This document shows, piece after piece, positions 21,949-32,995 of a stretch of 64,000 nucleotides of DNA. The position numbers were made by a program, and so were the translations under genes. The first letter of the stretch is position 1. Every line of letters starts with the position of its first letter. This stretch comes from Dysidea avara (taxonomy: Eukaryota > Porifera > Demospongiae > Dictyoceratida > Dysideidae): positions 20,969,399 through 21,033,398 of the forward strand of contig NC_089272.1 in assembly GCF_963678975.1 (NCBI RefSeq), given 5' to 3'. Under the pieces are notes generated by a model. It had not been told where the DNA came from. It saw only the letters and a program-made list of their open reading frames with translations, and ran no database searches.

Positions 21949-22680
21949 TGTCGTGGACTAGTGATAACGGACTTAGATTACTTAGTTAGCTATTACATCA
22001 TTTATCACGTGTATATGAATATTGTTGTAGTTAATTTAGTTGTTGTTACAAGATAAGTCAAGGGGGTGTCATGTCGGCTCACGCTGTAGGTAGATCTGCG
22101 ACCGCGGTCAAAGTCTTGACCGGGAAAAATTTCACCTTGACCCTTGACTTGCAGCGTTTATGGTCTTTGACCTGTGACTTGAGCGTTTCTTGTCGAACTT
22201 TTGACCTACACTTATTTCTCTATTTTCCTATACACACCTGCGCTTGTAACCTAGTATAATATTTTCTTAGTGCGTGCTACCAGCAGCTGGGAGAGAAAAA
22301 TCATTATAATTACGGCGAAATGCGCTGTTGGAGCTTTAAAACATCTTCTTGGAGATCCTTACTTCTTGTGAGTTACGTATAATCCCGTAAACGTGATAAT
22401 AGCTACGTATAGTTTTCGAACTTCCGTATCGTCTTGACCCACTATAAGAGCTATTTAGTGGCCTTGACCGTTGACTTAGAGTTTGACCGCGGTCGCAGAT
22501 CTACCTACAGCAAGAGCCTGAGTGACACCCCCTTGATAAGTTAAAACGGTAGTGTGAGTGAACGCGTGACGTGTTCCTTGGCTTGTATCCTTCGACATCG
22601 CGGGTCTACAACTCTTCCGATCGTGTCAATCGAACCGGGGTAGAGCAATCGTTCGTCGTATTTTCATCCCTTCCCCCACA
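21949..22680 (+). repeat. BEL/Pao 5' LTR, interrupted
   Basis: From TGTCGTGG to ...CCCCCACA just before the primer site. Without the 477-bp insertion and its 6-bp duplicate it is about 249 bp. The first 140 bp match the truncated 3' LTR closely, with a handful of differences. Confidence 0.85.
22059..22535. mobile_element. 477-bp inverted-repeat element inside the BEL 5' LTR
   Basis: Ends CAAGGGGGTGTCA and TGACACCCCCTTG, with further inward matching (GTAGGTAGATCTGCGACCGC against its reverse complement) giving inverted ends of about 55 bp. ATAAGT flanks both sides (22053-22058, 22536-22541). The 3' LTR has the uninterrupted AGATAAGTTAAA, so the empty site is visible. Internally it carries repeated TTGACC/TGACTTG units and two GACCGCGGTC palindromes. 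No coding content. Confidence 0.85.
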
Positions 22681-22684
22681 TTTC

Positions 22685-22702
22685 TGGTGCTGTGACCAGG
22701 AT
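22685..22702 (+). promoter_or_regulatory. tRNA primer-binding site of the BEL element
   Basis: TGGTGCTGTGACCAGGAT lies 4 nt after the LTR. The second BEL copy has TGGTGCCGTGACCAGGAT at 41448. Read as a complement, its first 12 bases fit the acceptor end of tRNA-His as I recall it (GTCACGGCACCA); this assignment is from memory and not checked. Confidence 0.6.
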
Positions 22703-22832
22703 CGCTATCCCTTTTCTAACCCTACTTGCAGAAGTCGTGGTACCGTGGCATTTCCTTAACGGTACCCTCCAAGGCAAGCTACAGTTTCATATAGAACATT
22801 TGTTTGCAATTGTTTTACAGCGAACCGTCAGG

Positions 22833-24400
22833 ATGGAAGCGTTGACCCGAGCGAAGTCATCCAGAAGAGGATATCGAGCACACATCACGAATACCTATGG
22901 CAGAATTCAGGAGATAATTGAAGCTACTGCGGAGTCTACGGAGCCCATAACTACTACTCAGACAGTTTCTCTATCTACCGCACTCTATCAGCTCCTACAG
23001 AAACAGGCACAATTAAAAAGAGCTTGATGAGAGGATCACTGCTGCTATCACAGAAGAAAAGGAACTGGAAGAGGAGATATATGAGATAGAGGAACACCAG
23101 ACAGCTCTGATAGAGAAGATAACAATGATCCGCGAAATTCTTCGACGGCACCATAAAGTCACCACGCCCATACCACAGCAGTCATCGCGTCCTACCACAC
23201 CCATGACATCACCAGCTGCAGAAACAGAAGCCACCCCTGTGACAACTCAGTCACATGAGAAAACAGAATATGCAACAACAGATGGCACAGCTACTAAGAA
23301 GCCAGCTGAAGCCGGGAAGAACTGAAGTGAGTAGTAGTGTACAAGACACACATCACACACGAGAACAACCAGGCCTACCTGGGTATTCAACTAGACTTCC
23401 AAAGTTAACCCTTCCACAATTCTCTGGAGACCCGCTAGCATGGCAGGGCTTCTGGGATTCATTTGAAGCATCTGTGCACTCTGATCCTCGCTTAACTGGT
23501 GTCCAGAAATTCAAATTCAATTACCTCAGAGCCCAATTACTGGGTGATGCTGCATGTGTGGTAGAAGGGTTCCCACTTACAAACAACAATTATGAACACT
23601 CAGTCTCCCTGCTAAACATAGGTTTGCACAGCCATACAAACTGGTGAATGCTCACATGCAGGCCTTACTAAACCTCCTTAAGCCCAACAACAGCTATTCA
23701 AGTCTGCAATCCTTTTATGACACTATTGAGAAACACATGAGGGCACTATCTTCATTGGGCAAAGAACCTGAATCATATGGCTCCTTACTGACCCCAATAG
23801 TCTTTACCAAACTACCAAATGAGCTTAAGAAGAACCTAGCTAGAGAGTATACTAACTCTGAGTGGACGATTGAAATACTTATGAACAAAATTTTAAAGGA
23901 GCTTCAGGTATTTGAAACAAGCATTTACCATGGAGGAGGCACTTCAGGGTTTTCTGTATTACCTGACACAATGGCTTCTACAACTTCCTTTCACACAGCA
24001 ACTCACAAACAACCACATTGCTATACAAGCCAGTCTGAGAGAAAGCTACCTACATGTGCATACTGCAAGGGAGCACACTCACCTAATACCTGTAGCACAA
24101 TTACTAAACCTGAAGAGCGTGTGTCCTTTGTTAAGGAAAATCATTTGTGTTTCAATTGCTTGGCACATCACAAAGTCTCCCAATGCACCTCTAAGTACCG
24201 CTGTCGCAAATGTTCCCGAAAACATCACACTAGTCTTTGTACAACAAACACCTACCCAGCTAGAGGGTCACGCAACACTGAAGCACCCAAGGATGAGAAT
24301 AAGAAGGCTTCAACTGACACAACAGCTTCTCTTATGACATCAAGCAACCCTGTACAACCAGCCAAACCATGTTTATTAAAAACTGCTATCACTCCAATTA
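22833..24400 (+). pseudogene. BEL/Pao gag, frameshifted
   Basis: The likely gag start is the ATG at 22833 (MEALTRAKSSRRGYRAHITN). The frame shifts near 23027, again near 23325 and near 23645. The capsid part includes LPKLTLPQFSGDPLAWQGFW and the alpha-helical segment after it. Three zinc knuckles follow at about 24055-24240: CAYCKGAHSPNTC, CFNCLAHHKVSQC and CRKCSRKHHTSLC. Gag packages element RNA in the cytoplasm. Broken by at least three indels. Confidence 0.85.
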
Positions 24401-24958
24401 CCTTTGAGAATACCACCATTGAGAGTAACATCCTGTTTGATGAAGGCTTCCAAAGGTCCTTTATTTCACAGGATATAGCACAGAAACTTGGCTTGCAATC
24501 ACACGCTAGAGAAAGCATATCATTGACATCATTTGGGGCAGAAACACCTTCCTATAGAACATTAGACAAGGCCACTGTATCAGTGCAAACTATCACAGGA
24601 CACAAAATACCTATTTCTGTTGTCATAGTCCCAAAAATTGCACTTCCACTGCCAAACCTAATGCGTACGCCACTCAAACAGTTTACCCACCTTAAAGGGC
24701 TTCACCTTGCTCACCCAGTCACTGAGAATGAGAACTTTGAGATATCAGTTTTGATCGGAGCTGACCATTATTGGCACTTTGTGGAAGATCGTGTAATTCG
24801 TGGAAATGGCCCAACTGCAGTACAATCCAAATTGGGTTATCTTTTATCAGGACCACTTCCTTCAGCAACACATGTGAGTACCACTCTTGTACATATATTT
24901 CATGTTAGTGCTACCTCTACTGATACAACCTGCCATTTAGAGAAGTTCTGGCAAGTAG
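24400..24958 (+). pseudogene. BEL/Pao aspartic protease and start of pol
   Basis: Continues in the gag frame. The protease active-site region reads NILFDEGFQRSFISQ, with DEG where a DSG or DTG triad is usual. The second BEL copy has the same DEG. VLIGADHYWHFV and KLGYLLSGPL follow, typical of the BEL protease/RT connection. The frame is cut at 24958 by an inserted element. Confidence 0.8.
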
Positions 24959-25295
24959 CACTGTGAAAAAAGAGGGATATAAGATGGTATTTCCAGTGGC
25001 TTATTGAATACAAAAAAGCTTGGTATAACCTGTATTATACTAACAATCTCATGTAAGACTTCAGTTAATGTGTTAAATATACTGAAACCATATATGTAAT
25101 GGTATAGTGTGGGCATTATATTAGATATAAGCTATTTGAGGTAATGTGGTAAATAAACTGAAACCATATATGCGATAGTATAGTATGGATTATACTAAAG
25201 TATAAAATGAGTATAATACAGGATTTATATTAAGGCTTATTTGTATTCAATAAGCCACTGGAAATACCATATTATATCCCACTTTTTGCACAGTG
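24959..25295. mobile_element. 337-bp inverted-repeat element with CACTGTG ends and 3-bp duplication, copy 1
   Basis: Starts CACTGTGAAAAAAGAGGG and ends TTTTTGCACAGTG, inverted ends of about 60 bp (TGGTATTTCCAGTGGCTTAT on both sides). TAG flanks it at 24956-24958 and 25296-25298. A second copy of equal length in opposite orientation lies at 58807-59143 with TTT on both sides. A 3-bp duplication with CACT-like ends suggests a CACTA-type or PIF/Harbinger-type non-autonomous element. Confidence 0.85.
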
Positions 25296-27364
25296 TAGAA
25301 TCTGCAGGTGTAACAACTCCACTACAGAAGACAGCAGATCAACAATTTCTGAAGTCATACATTGATTCTTGTGTCACCCCCCAACCAGATGGCTCATACT
25401 CTGTAAAATTTCCATGGAAACCAGAACACCCTCAATTACCATCAAACTACAGTGTATGCAAGAAGAGAACCAGAGGACTAGTGCGAAGATTAGCAGCAGA
25501 CCCCAGCCTATTACAAACATATGGGCAGATTATTTCAGAACAGCTAGAGCGTGGGTTTATTGAGAAGGTCACTACTGCTTCCAAGAAAGCACACTACATC
25601 CCACATCATCCAGTTAAGAAGCAATCTTCCACTACCCCAATCAGAATTGTTTATGACTGCAGCTGCCATTTGTCCCCAGTCTGAATGATTGTCTGATGGC
25701 TGGACCACCATTCCTTAATGATATGTGTAGCATTTTAATCCATTTCCGTGTCCGCAAATATGGCTTCTCTGCTGACATAGAAAAGGCTTTTTTACATGTT
25801 ACCCTGAATGAAAGTGAAAGATTTTACTCGCTTCCTATGGTTATCAGATCACAAGGATCCACATAGCAAACTTCAAGCCTACTGATTTAAGGTGGTACTA
25901 TTCGGCTCAGTAAGCTCACCATTCATGCTGTATGCAGCCCTAAACCACCACCTAGCCAGTAATCTGTCACCAGTATCAGAAGATATCCAGGCCAACCTCT
26001 ATGTGGACAATGTTATCTCAGGGTGCCATTCTGAGGAAGCAGCAATCCAGTATAACAACAGTGCAAGAACAATCATGGCTAAGGCTAAGTTTAACCTTCG
26101 TTCCTGGGCTTCCAATAGCACTCAGCTTCAGACTACAGCGAAACAAGATGGAGTTACAGAATCAGGTAACATTGTCAAGATTCTTGGACTACAGTGGAAC
26201 ATTCATTCAGATACTCTCTTTCTTACTTCAAAGAACATTTCAACCAACACACCCTTCATAACCAAAAGAGATGTCTTACAAGATTCTTCCCGTATATTTG
26301 ACCCACTTGGATTCATATCTCCAGTCATTATTCAAGCAAAGATCTTCATTCAAGAACTATGGGGGCAGCAAATACACTGGGATGAAATGCTTAATGATGA
26401 CCTGAGAACCAAGTGGATAGCCATAGCTAAGAATGTGCAAGATGCTACTGCTAAATTTTCAATCCCCAGATACTATTCTGGACTCGATCAATCAACCCCA
26501 GTGACCATCCATATCTTTGCTGACGCTAGTACCAAGGCATATGGAGCAGTTGCCTACTCACTCCAAGACAATCAAGTCTCTTTCATAATGTCAAAGACCA
26601 GAGTAGCACCACTCAAACATTTAACATTACCCAGGTTAGAACTGTCAGCGGCTCTACTAGCTTCCAGACTTGCAAATTTCATTCTGAAATCCCTTCAGTT
26701 TCAAGTCAAGCTTCATCTGTGGTCAGACAGCCAACACTGGATTACCAGCACTAAGAAACTTCAATCATTTGTGTCAAACCGTGTTGAAGAAATTACCACA
26801 CTCTTTCCTGCTACTTCATGGCATTTTTGTCCAACTACAGAGAATCCAGCTGACCTGCTTACAAGAGGAATTAGTTCACAGCAGCTTATCTCATCCAACC
26901 TGTGGAAATCTGGTCCTCAATGGTTAGCTTCACCTCAACAATGGCCAATCTGGCCAGCCACAGATATACAAGCTGCAACACTAGCTGTTGAAGCAGACAC
27001 TTCAGTTTCAGAGTCCACCACCATTCAAACCAATGGATTATGTCAACTAGTCAATATTGACAAGTACAGCAACCTTACAAAGCTATTCTCAGTCACTGCT
27101 TTCGTCCTCAGATTTACTCGCAACTGCAGGAATCCTAACATCAAGTTTACTGGACCAATAACCCCTGCAGAGTTAACACAAGCACACCTGATGTGGATAA
27201 GAGAATGCCAACAAGAAATCTTTGATAAAGAAATCACTAACCTTCAGGCTCAATCTAAATCTAACTCGCCAAATCGGCTTCCATTAGTACGCCAGCTATG
27301 TTTATTCCTTGATAAATCTGGCTTACTTCGCTGCGGTGGGGGGACACAATGCCCCGACCACTGA
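25296..27364 (+). pseudogene. BEL/Pao reverse transcriptase and RNase H
   Basis: Resumes after the insert with ESAGVTTPL and LPSNYSVCKKRTRGLVRRL, then RIVYDCSCHLSPV to a stop at 25682. A broken stretch (25685-25890) holds FSADIEKAFLHV (motif A). From 25892 a 490-codon frame contains NLYVDNVISG, where the catalytic YVDD is altered to YVDN, then ILGLQWN, DPLGFISPVIIQAK, the RNase H residues in IFADASTKAYGAVAYSL, LELSAALLASRL and LWSDSQHWI, and NPADLLTRG. Frameshifts near 25867 and in the G-run at 27338. Polymerase would be inactive even without the breaks because of YVDN. Confidence 0.9.
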
Positions 27365-28721
27365 ACTGGCAAAGTTCCCTTACCTCTTACCCAGAAAACA
27401 TTCTCTAACAAGACTCATCATCCACACAACTCATGAGAAACAGCTTCATGGAGGAGTTAACTCCACGCTAACAGCTTTAAGACAGCGTTATTGGATACCA
27501 TCTGCCAGGCAAGTTACAAGAAGATTACTCCAACAATGTGTCGTTTGTAAGAAGGTTAATGGCAAGCCATACCAAGTACCAGATCCGCCTCCGCTTGTTA
27601 AGGAGAGAATGCAGAACGCTCAACCATTTGAATTTACAGGAGTGGACTTCACTGGAGCACTCTATGTATGAAATCAAGGAGGTGAGAGTAAGATCTATGT
27701 TTGTTTGTTTACATGTGCAGTAAGCAGAGCTGTACACTTAGAGATAGTTACGGATCTAACTGTGGAAACCTTCCTACAAGCCTTTAGAAGATTCAGCAGC
27801 TGCAAATCTTTGCCTATGCTCCTAATTTCAGACAATGCTTCTACCTTCATGTCTGCAGCTGAGGAGTTACAACAACTGTTTAATTCGTCACTGCTCACTG
27901 AAAACCTACACAGAAAGGGTGTCATGTGGAGATTCATACCCAAACGTGCCCCTTGGTACGGTGGTTTTTGGGAAAGACTGATTGGTTTGACTAAAACAGC
28001 TCTTAAGAAGGTACTTGGACGAACCTTTGCCACCTTATCCTCACTGCAAACTCTAGTAGTGGAAGTAGAAGCAATACTTAATGATCGTCCACTGACATAT
28101 GTATCGCCAGATGAGAGAGACCCAGAACCATTAACTCCAGCACATATGTTATATGGAAGAAGAATAACATCCCTTCCTCATCCAATGGTTGAAGATGATG
28201 AACTTGATGACCCTAGTTATGGAACTGAATCAGACCTGAAGAAGAGAGCTAATACACAGGCATTAATCCTAAAACATTTTTGGAAGAGATGGAAACTTGA
28301 ATACCTGACATCACAGTCATCACTACGTGAGCTCCATAAAACAACTGGCAACAATATACAGAAGGTGCAAATAGGTGATGTAGTTTTAGTACATGATGAC
28401 ACTCCAAGAATTAGATGGGACCTAGCAGTTATTGAAGATGTCATCAAAGGATCAGATGGCTTAATTAGAGCTGCCAAAATCCGTACAAAGGGAGGAAGAA
28501 CTAATCACCTGATAGCTAAGCTGTATCCCCTTGAGGTGCGTTCTACTGAATTTACAGATAGACTCAACTCAACCCCCTTGACTTCAAACCGGATGGGAGA
28601 TGGAGATAAAGAAGGTCAGCCAGAATCTCGACCTGCCAGAAGAGCAGCTTTGAAGGCACACCAGAAGTTCTCTGAATGGGCTGAAGTTCTAAGGGCGCCC
28701 CCGGAGGATGTCGTGGACTAG
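27345..28721 (+). pseudogene. BEL/Pao integrase
   Basis: A single frame with one stop at 27669-27671. The zinc-binding region has HTTHEKQLHGG and CVVCKK (HHCC). The DDE core shows VDFTGALYV (first Asp, just before the stop), LISDNASTF (second Asp) and VEVEAILNDRPLTYV (Glu). The C-terminal part has LTPAHMLYGR, FWKRWKLEYL and VLVHDDTPRIRWDLA, characteristic of BEL/Pao. Ends at 28719 beside the 3' LTR (EDVVD). Integrase would insert the cDNA into host DNA; the stop makes this copy dead. Confidence 0.9.
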
Positions 28722-28848
28722 TAATAACGAACTTAGATTACTTAGTTAGCTATTACATCATTTATCACGTGTATATGAATATTGTTGTAGTTAATTTAGT
28801 TGTTGTTACAAGATAAGTTAAAGCGGTAGTGTGAGTGAACGCGTGACA
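28709..28848 (+). repeat. BEL/Pao 3' LTR, truncated
   Basis: TGTCGTGGACTAGTAATAAC... to GAACGCGTGAC, matching the first 140 bp of the 5' LTR with a few differences and without the 477-bp insertion. Homology stops after GCGTGAC, where unrelated repeat sequence begins. Confidence 0.85.
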
Positions 28849-28980
28849 TAGTTGTCCCCCTTTCAGTTGTCCAGCACACTACTCCTTGGTGCTGGGGGTG
28901 GTAGGCAAGGTCAGTACACCTAGCTCGGGAAAAAATCATAATGGATATACTTCACTTTTCAGACGATAATTGAAGAAATC
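28849..28980. repeat. LINE 3'-UTR fragment and dispersed repeat
   Basis: TTGTCCAGCAC...GGTGCTGGGGGTGG resembles the repeated 3'-UTR unit at 39000-39520. It is followed by TACTTCACTTTTCAGACGAT, also found near 13704. No gene. Confidence 0.5.
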
Positions 28981-29488
28981 TTAAATTAAATAATCAACAC
29001 CTCAAAGAAACTGCCTATTTTTCCTTAGTCCTTTTTTTTTTAAAGAAAGAAGAACCGGCCCAAGTTGGCACTCCCATCCACCATACTCTACTCTACGCTA
29101 AGATGTTCTATAAAATGGGTTTAGCCTATTCCTACACCTACAGAGCTACTGAAACAGAACCTACAGAACACAGAATAGACAAAAAAAAAAAAAAGGAAAT
29201 GGGGCTTAAATGGCCCCAAGACGCCCCTCCCCCAGTGCAAGGTCAACTGATGCTGGAACATGACCCTTAATTAAAGGGATGACCAGAGGAGGAGCGAGAA
29301 CCCCTTATGCACATGATGGCAGAGTGCAATAAGGAGAAGCCAAGACGGCAGCGAAGCCAGCTCATCACCCTACAGTAGGGTGATTTCCACTTACAAGATA
29401 GGAGGAAGGCCAGGCACTTGTAAGCCACAGTGGTGGAGGCACCCATGCCTCCAGAAATTGAAAAAACATGAGGACTAGAGAATTTTTC
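28981..29488 (-). pseudogene. RLE retrotransposon C-terminal fragment, minus strand
   Basis: The minus-strand frame from about 29480 to 29267 encodes FSISGGMGASTTVAYKCLAF, SWLRCRLGFSLLHSAIMCIR and GSRSSSGHPFN, then a stop. This matches the last 75 residues of the elements at 13890-15799 and 32423-32995. The sequence downstream on the minus strand (29266-28981) is its 3' UTR, with an A-run on the plus strand at 29181-29194. Confidence 0.7.
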
Positions 29489-30011
29489 CTTAGTCCGGCC
29501 ACATTTAGAATATGCAAGTATCATTTGGTCGCCATGGCAAAAAAGAGACATAGAGAAGTTAGAGAAGATTAATCGAAGAGCTGCAAGGTTCGTTACAAAC
29601 AATTTTTATCGTACTAGCAGTGTATCAAGTATGATTCAACAACTTGAGTGGCAAAAACTAGATACTCGTAGACATAACTTCCGTTTGTGCTTCCTTTTTA
29701 AGATCATTCATAACTTGACATGTGTCCCACTCAGTGACATCATTTCATCTAATACCACAACAACAGCAGAATCCACCATCACAAGATCTCACGCGAATAA
29801 TATTTTAGTTCCATTTGCAAGAACAGACACTTATCAGCACTCGTTCAGACCTAATGCTTGTAATATCTGGAATAACTTACCTAATCACATCAAAGAAATT
29901 GCCTCTATTGAACAATTTAAGAATCAAATTAATCAATTGTAATTGCATAAATTCCCCCCTGTGTAAAGTCTTCGCTTGCAAAGTTGACACAGTAATAATA
30001 ATAAATAAATA
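29489..30011 (+). pseudogene. LINE 3' fragment, reverse transcriptase C-terminus
   Basis: From about 29500 the plus strand encodes VRPHLEYASIIWSPW, NRRAARFVTNNFYRTSS, LEWQKLDTRRHNFRLCFLFK and YQHSFRPNACNIWNNLPNH to a stop at 29940. A short 3' UTR with GTCTTCGCTTGCAAAG is followed by an AATAATAATAAATAAATA tail. 5'-truncated, otherwise nearly intact, so relatively young. Confidence 0.8.
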
Positions 30012-30094
30012 GCTGGGGCGCGCGGCACCATTTCAGATGCGGTATGCATGGGTCCACCAGTCATAATAAAATTATTTACAAAAAAGGTTAACAA
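30012..30094. other. Short repeat remnant between a LINE and a hairpin element
   Basis: GGGGCGCGCGGCACCATTT resembles GGGGCGTGGCACCATTTG near 13736. No gene. Confidence 0.35.
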
Positions 30095-30400
30095 ACAAGT
30101 ACACAAAAAATTTGGAATTTTCAACTAGAGTAGGGACAATAGCACATCGATAAACAGTACTGAAACAAGTTGGAGTAGTCCATGATATTAAATCACAGTA
30201 AAACAATAAGAAGTGTTATATCCCTACTGTGCATTTCCGTTATGGTATATCTTGAGCACAGTAGGGATATAACGCTTCTTATTGTTTTACTATGATTTAA
30301 TATCATGGACTACTCCAACTTGTTTCAGTACTTTTTATCAATGTGCTATGGTCCCTATACTCTAGTTGAAAATTCCAAATTTTTCATGTAGCTACTTGTT
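30095..30400. repeat. Near-perfect 306-bp palindrome (foldback element)
   Basis: Arms of about 140 bp read AACAAGTACACAAAAAATTT... on the left and ...AAATTTTTCATGTAGCTACTTGTT on the right. They meet around a short centre (CATTTCCGTTATGGTATATC, about 30230-30255). Both arms contain GTAGTCCATGATATTAAATC and AATAAGAAG-type stretches with few mismatches. A transcript across it would fold into a long hairpin. No target duplication identified. Confidence 0.85.
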
Positions 30401-31250
30401 ATTTATTAAGGCTTTACAACATAAGTGCTGAAGGTCTGTGGGACACCTGTTCCTACAGCCTGTTTAAAGTTGTTACATAGCTAAAATATGTTTGAAAAGG
30501 TGGGAAAGGAGAAAAAAATTTATGACTGGACCTGGGTAGCCTTGAAGCTGCAGTCATCAGATTAATGCTCAAACGCTTACAGGAGTCTGCCCAGGGACGG
30601 ATCCAGGAGCAGTGGCGTAGCCAGACTTTTTCCCATTTTATTTATTTTCCAAAAATGTGCAGCCTCAGTTTGAAGATTAACGCACATATGAAACATGCAT
30701 ACAAAATGTTTTACAATATGATTGATTATAGGATTACTGATCGGTAGGGGAAAGTAATGATTTCAGTTGGTACTTAAAAATTTGTAATGATTGTTGTTGG
30801 ATTAGGTCAGGTGGGAGTGAATTCCACAGTCTAATTGATCTAGGGAAGAATGAATGCCAGGGCACTGGGCGGGCAAGCCCTTCGACCATGCAACACACAT
30901 ACACATACCCATCTTCATAATTATGGACATCAATACAGCATTTTAAAAACGTGTATGCATCACTACGTATACTTTACCTACACTACTGTATGCATAACTA
31001 ATGTACTTTAACCTAACTCTAGCTATTGGCCTTCTTATTCCAGATACACATTTCCGTCTTAATACTAGACTTGGAAGAGACCTTAATTAAAGTACGAGGC
31101 GCTTATAGTGTCGTATCGCGTGATGACTGTGCTTTGCCAGTGCCACAGCCTAGGAATAAAATACAATTGCTGACCGAATAAGCATTCCTTACCGTTTGAA
31201 CTATCACTTAGTAGTATCTACGTGGCTAGGCGGGTGTTAATGCCTCAAAT
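30401..31250. other. Region with a LINE fragment and a hAT-type end, no gene
   Basis: Starts AT-rich. At 30610 CAGTGGCGTAGCCAG marks one end of a hAT-type element. A minus-strand LINE 3' fragment (about 30635-30850) follows, nearly identical to 12316-12522. The rest, 30870-31250, holds transposon-like G/C-rich bits (AGGGCACTGGGCGGGCAAGC) and nothing I can assign. Confidence 0.45.
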
Positions 31251-31258
31251 ATCTTGCC

Positions 31259-31976
31259 CAGTGGCGTAGCCAGCCCTTAGGGATGGGTGGGCACACTTCA
31301 CCCCATGCAACTAGCACAAAATGCGAGTCCATCCTTAGTGGACTCTACGTACATTTGGTTTAAAAACTGTTTCAAAAGTGCATAAATGTATCTAGCTAGC
31401 TAATTTTATGCTACGCTACTGTTCCTGCAGCTTATATTACTAGTCTAGTGCTACTGCATGAATGATATAAAAGCTAACTAACTTATTACATCTTCTTGTC
31501 TTGTTCTCTTTTAGCTCATCAGCACTTGTACACAACTCATTCTACTCCAGTCTGACTCTTGAGATAGTCGTATGGCTTAATTCAATCACCTCTGAATCTT
31601 TCATCTCCAACCGACTTGTCTAACACGGGAGAATTTAATTTTTCGTTTATCACTCAGGTCACTTATAACCTCGTCAGCAACAGAATCCGTGCTGCTTCTC
31701 ACAACTCAGTATTCCAGATATGAAAAAAAACTGGATTCCCTACTTCCTCACGCTTTTCTTTCCCCCGCCTAAAATTTGGATCACGTGATTCCATGCATTA
31801 AATAGATCATCGAAACTACTTGGATCACGTGATGTAATTACTGACTTGTCCGCGATATCAGTTGTTGATTTACAACAAAAATATGGTGTTGCCAAGGTAT
31901 GCACCACTCGTTTCTTGTTTGTAATATCATTAGCAACCGGGCGCCGCTGTCCCAGGAGGTGGGCACTACGCCACTG
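31259..31976. mobile_element. 718-bp hAT-type non-autonomous element with perfect 8-bp duplication
   Basis: Ends CAGTGGCGTAGCCAGCCC and GGGCACTACGCCACTG. ATCTTGCC lies on both sides (31251-31258 and 31977-31984), a perfect 8-bp duplication. This defines the family with CAGTGGCGTAG ends, partial copies of which are at 12672-12688, 30610, 35560-35785 and 35840-37387. No coding frame. Confidence 0.9.
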
Positions 31977-31984
31977 ATCTTGCC

Positions 31985-32149
31985 TCTATTCTTCGATTCA
32001 AGTCTTGACTACACCAATGATTACACAAGTTAATCCAATTGTTAACTGTCCATCCCACTATACTGGAAGAGTTAATAATAATCCTTGTCCTTCACTCCTT
32101 GTCACAATGCTGCGCGGTTTTTTTGTAATCACATGATCTTGCTCCTAAG
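31985..32149. other. Short spacer, nothing recognised
   Basis: AT-rich sequence between the hAT-type element and the foldback element. No feature seen. Confidence 0.4.
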
Positions 32150-32269
32150 TTAGGGTCTGCAATGCGAAAAATCGATATCCTCCAATCAACTACCTAACTA
32201 TTGTCATGTGTTAGGCTAAGTGTAACTTGAATAACACCAGCGTGGCAGGCAAGTTTGTCACTTTCTTCT

Positions 32270-32995
32270 TTTTTTTTATTTTTTTTTTTATATATATATA
32301 TATATTTTTTTAATATTTTTTTTTTCCCGGGGTAACCAGCACCCCTTGCCACCACCCCTAGCACTAGATGTTGAAGTGCTAGACAAAAATTGGACTGAGA
32401 TTAAAGGGAGCAATTTAAATAATTAGGGGGAAGGCACCCGACCCTCTGATAGTACAAGGTCAAGTGCCCTATGGCTGATGGGACAACCACTGTGGGAGCG
32501 CGCCCCCCTAAGGCACGCAATCGCTGAGCGGAGCAACGAGAAGCTGATGCGACAACGTAGCCAAGACATCGCGCTGCTGTAGGGAACTTCTCTCTTCAGG
32601 GACAGTAAGTAGGCTAGACGTTTGTAAAAGATGCTGGTACATCCACTGATTCCACCAAACGTTGAAAAGACTAATGGGGTAAATGAACCCATCTCAACCT
32701 CCCTAATCCTCTGCTCATATTTCCTACGTTTCTCCTTTTCAAATCTCCGATACAATGAAGCCACTGGTGTAGCACGGTATGACGAAGCAGTTGGATTAAA
32801 CACCTTAACATCAAAGAAAGCCCGTTGGTGGTGACCACCCCAGAACCCAACAGCTGAAACATCCAATCGTGCTCCATCCTCACGATTTGCAGTAGCGTAT
32901 GTGAGTGTTTCACCAGAGAGAGACTGTAAAGTGGGCTCAACACACACATCAGTACAGACTTCTGACAGGATTGCAGCAGTAAAATCCCTAAGTTC
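32270..32995 (-). pseudogene. 5'-truncated RLE retrotransposon fragment with 13-bp duplication
   Basis: On the minus strand it begins inside the endonuclease region: ELRDFTAAILSEVCTDVCVE, ARLDVSAVGFWGG, AFFDVKVFNP, SFTPLVFSTFGG, AMSWLRCRISFSLLRSAIAC, to a stop at 32423. GTCACTTTCTTCT flanks it at 32257-32269 and 32996-33008. A T-rich run on plus (32270-32325) is its poly(A)-rich tail. The open frame continues upstream to 33124, but those 43 residues are foldback-arm sequence. Same family as 13890-15799. Confidence 0.85.

Larger units (their letters stand above)
21949..28848 (+). mobile_element. BEL/Pao LTR retrotransposon, degraded, 3' LTR truncated
   Basis: LTRs begin TGTCGTGGACTAGT at 21949 and 28709. 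The order is 5' LTR, primer site, gag with three zinc knuckles, aspartic protease, reverse transcriptase, RNase H, integrase, 3' LTR, the standard BEL/Pao order without env. Two later elements interrupt it (22059-22535 in the LTR, 24959-25295 in pol). Frameshifts and stops at several points mean it cannot make its proteins. A 5-bp target duplication cannot be tested because the 3' LTR stops at about 28848, where other repeat sequence begins. Confidence 0.9.
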
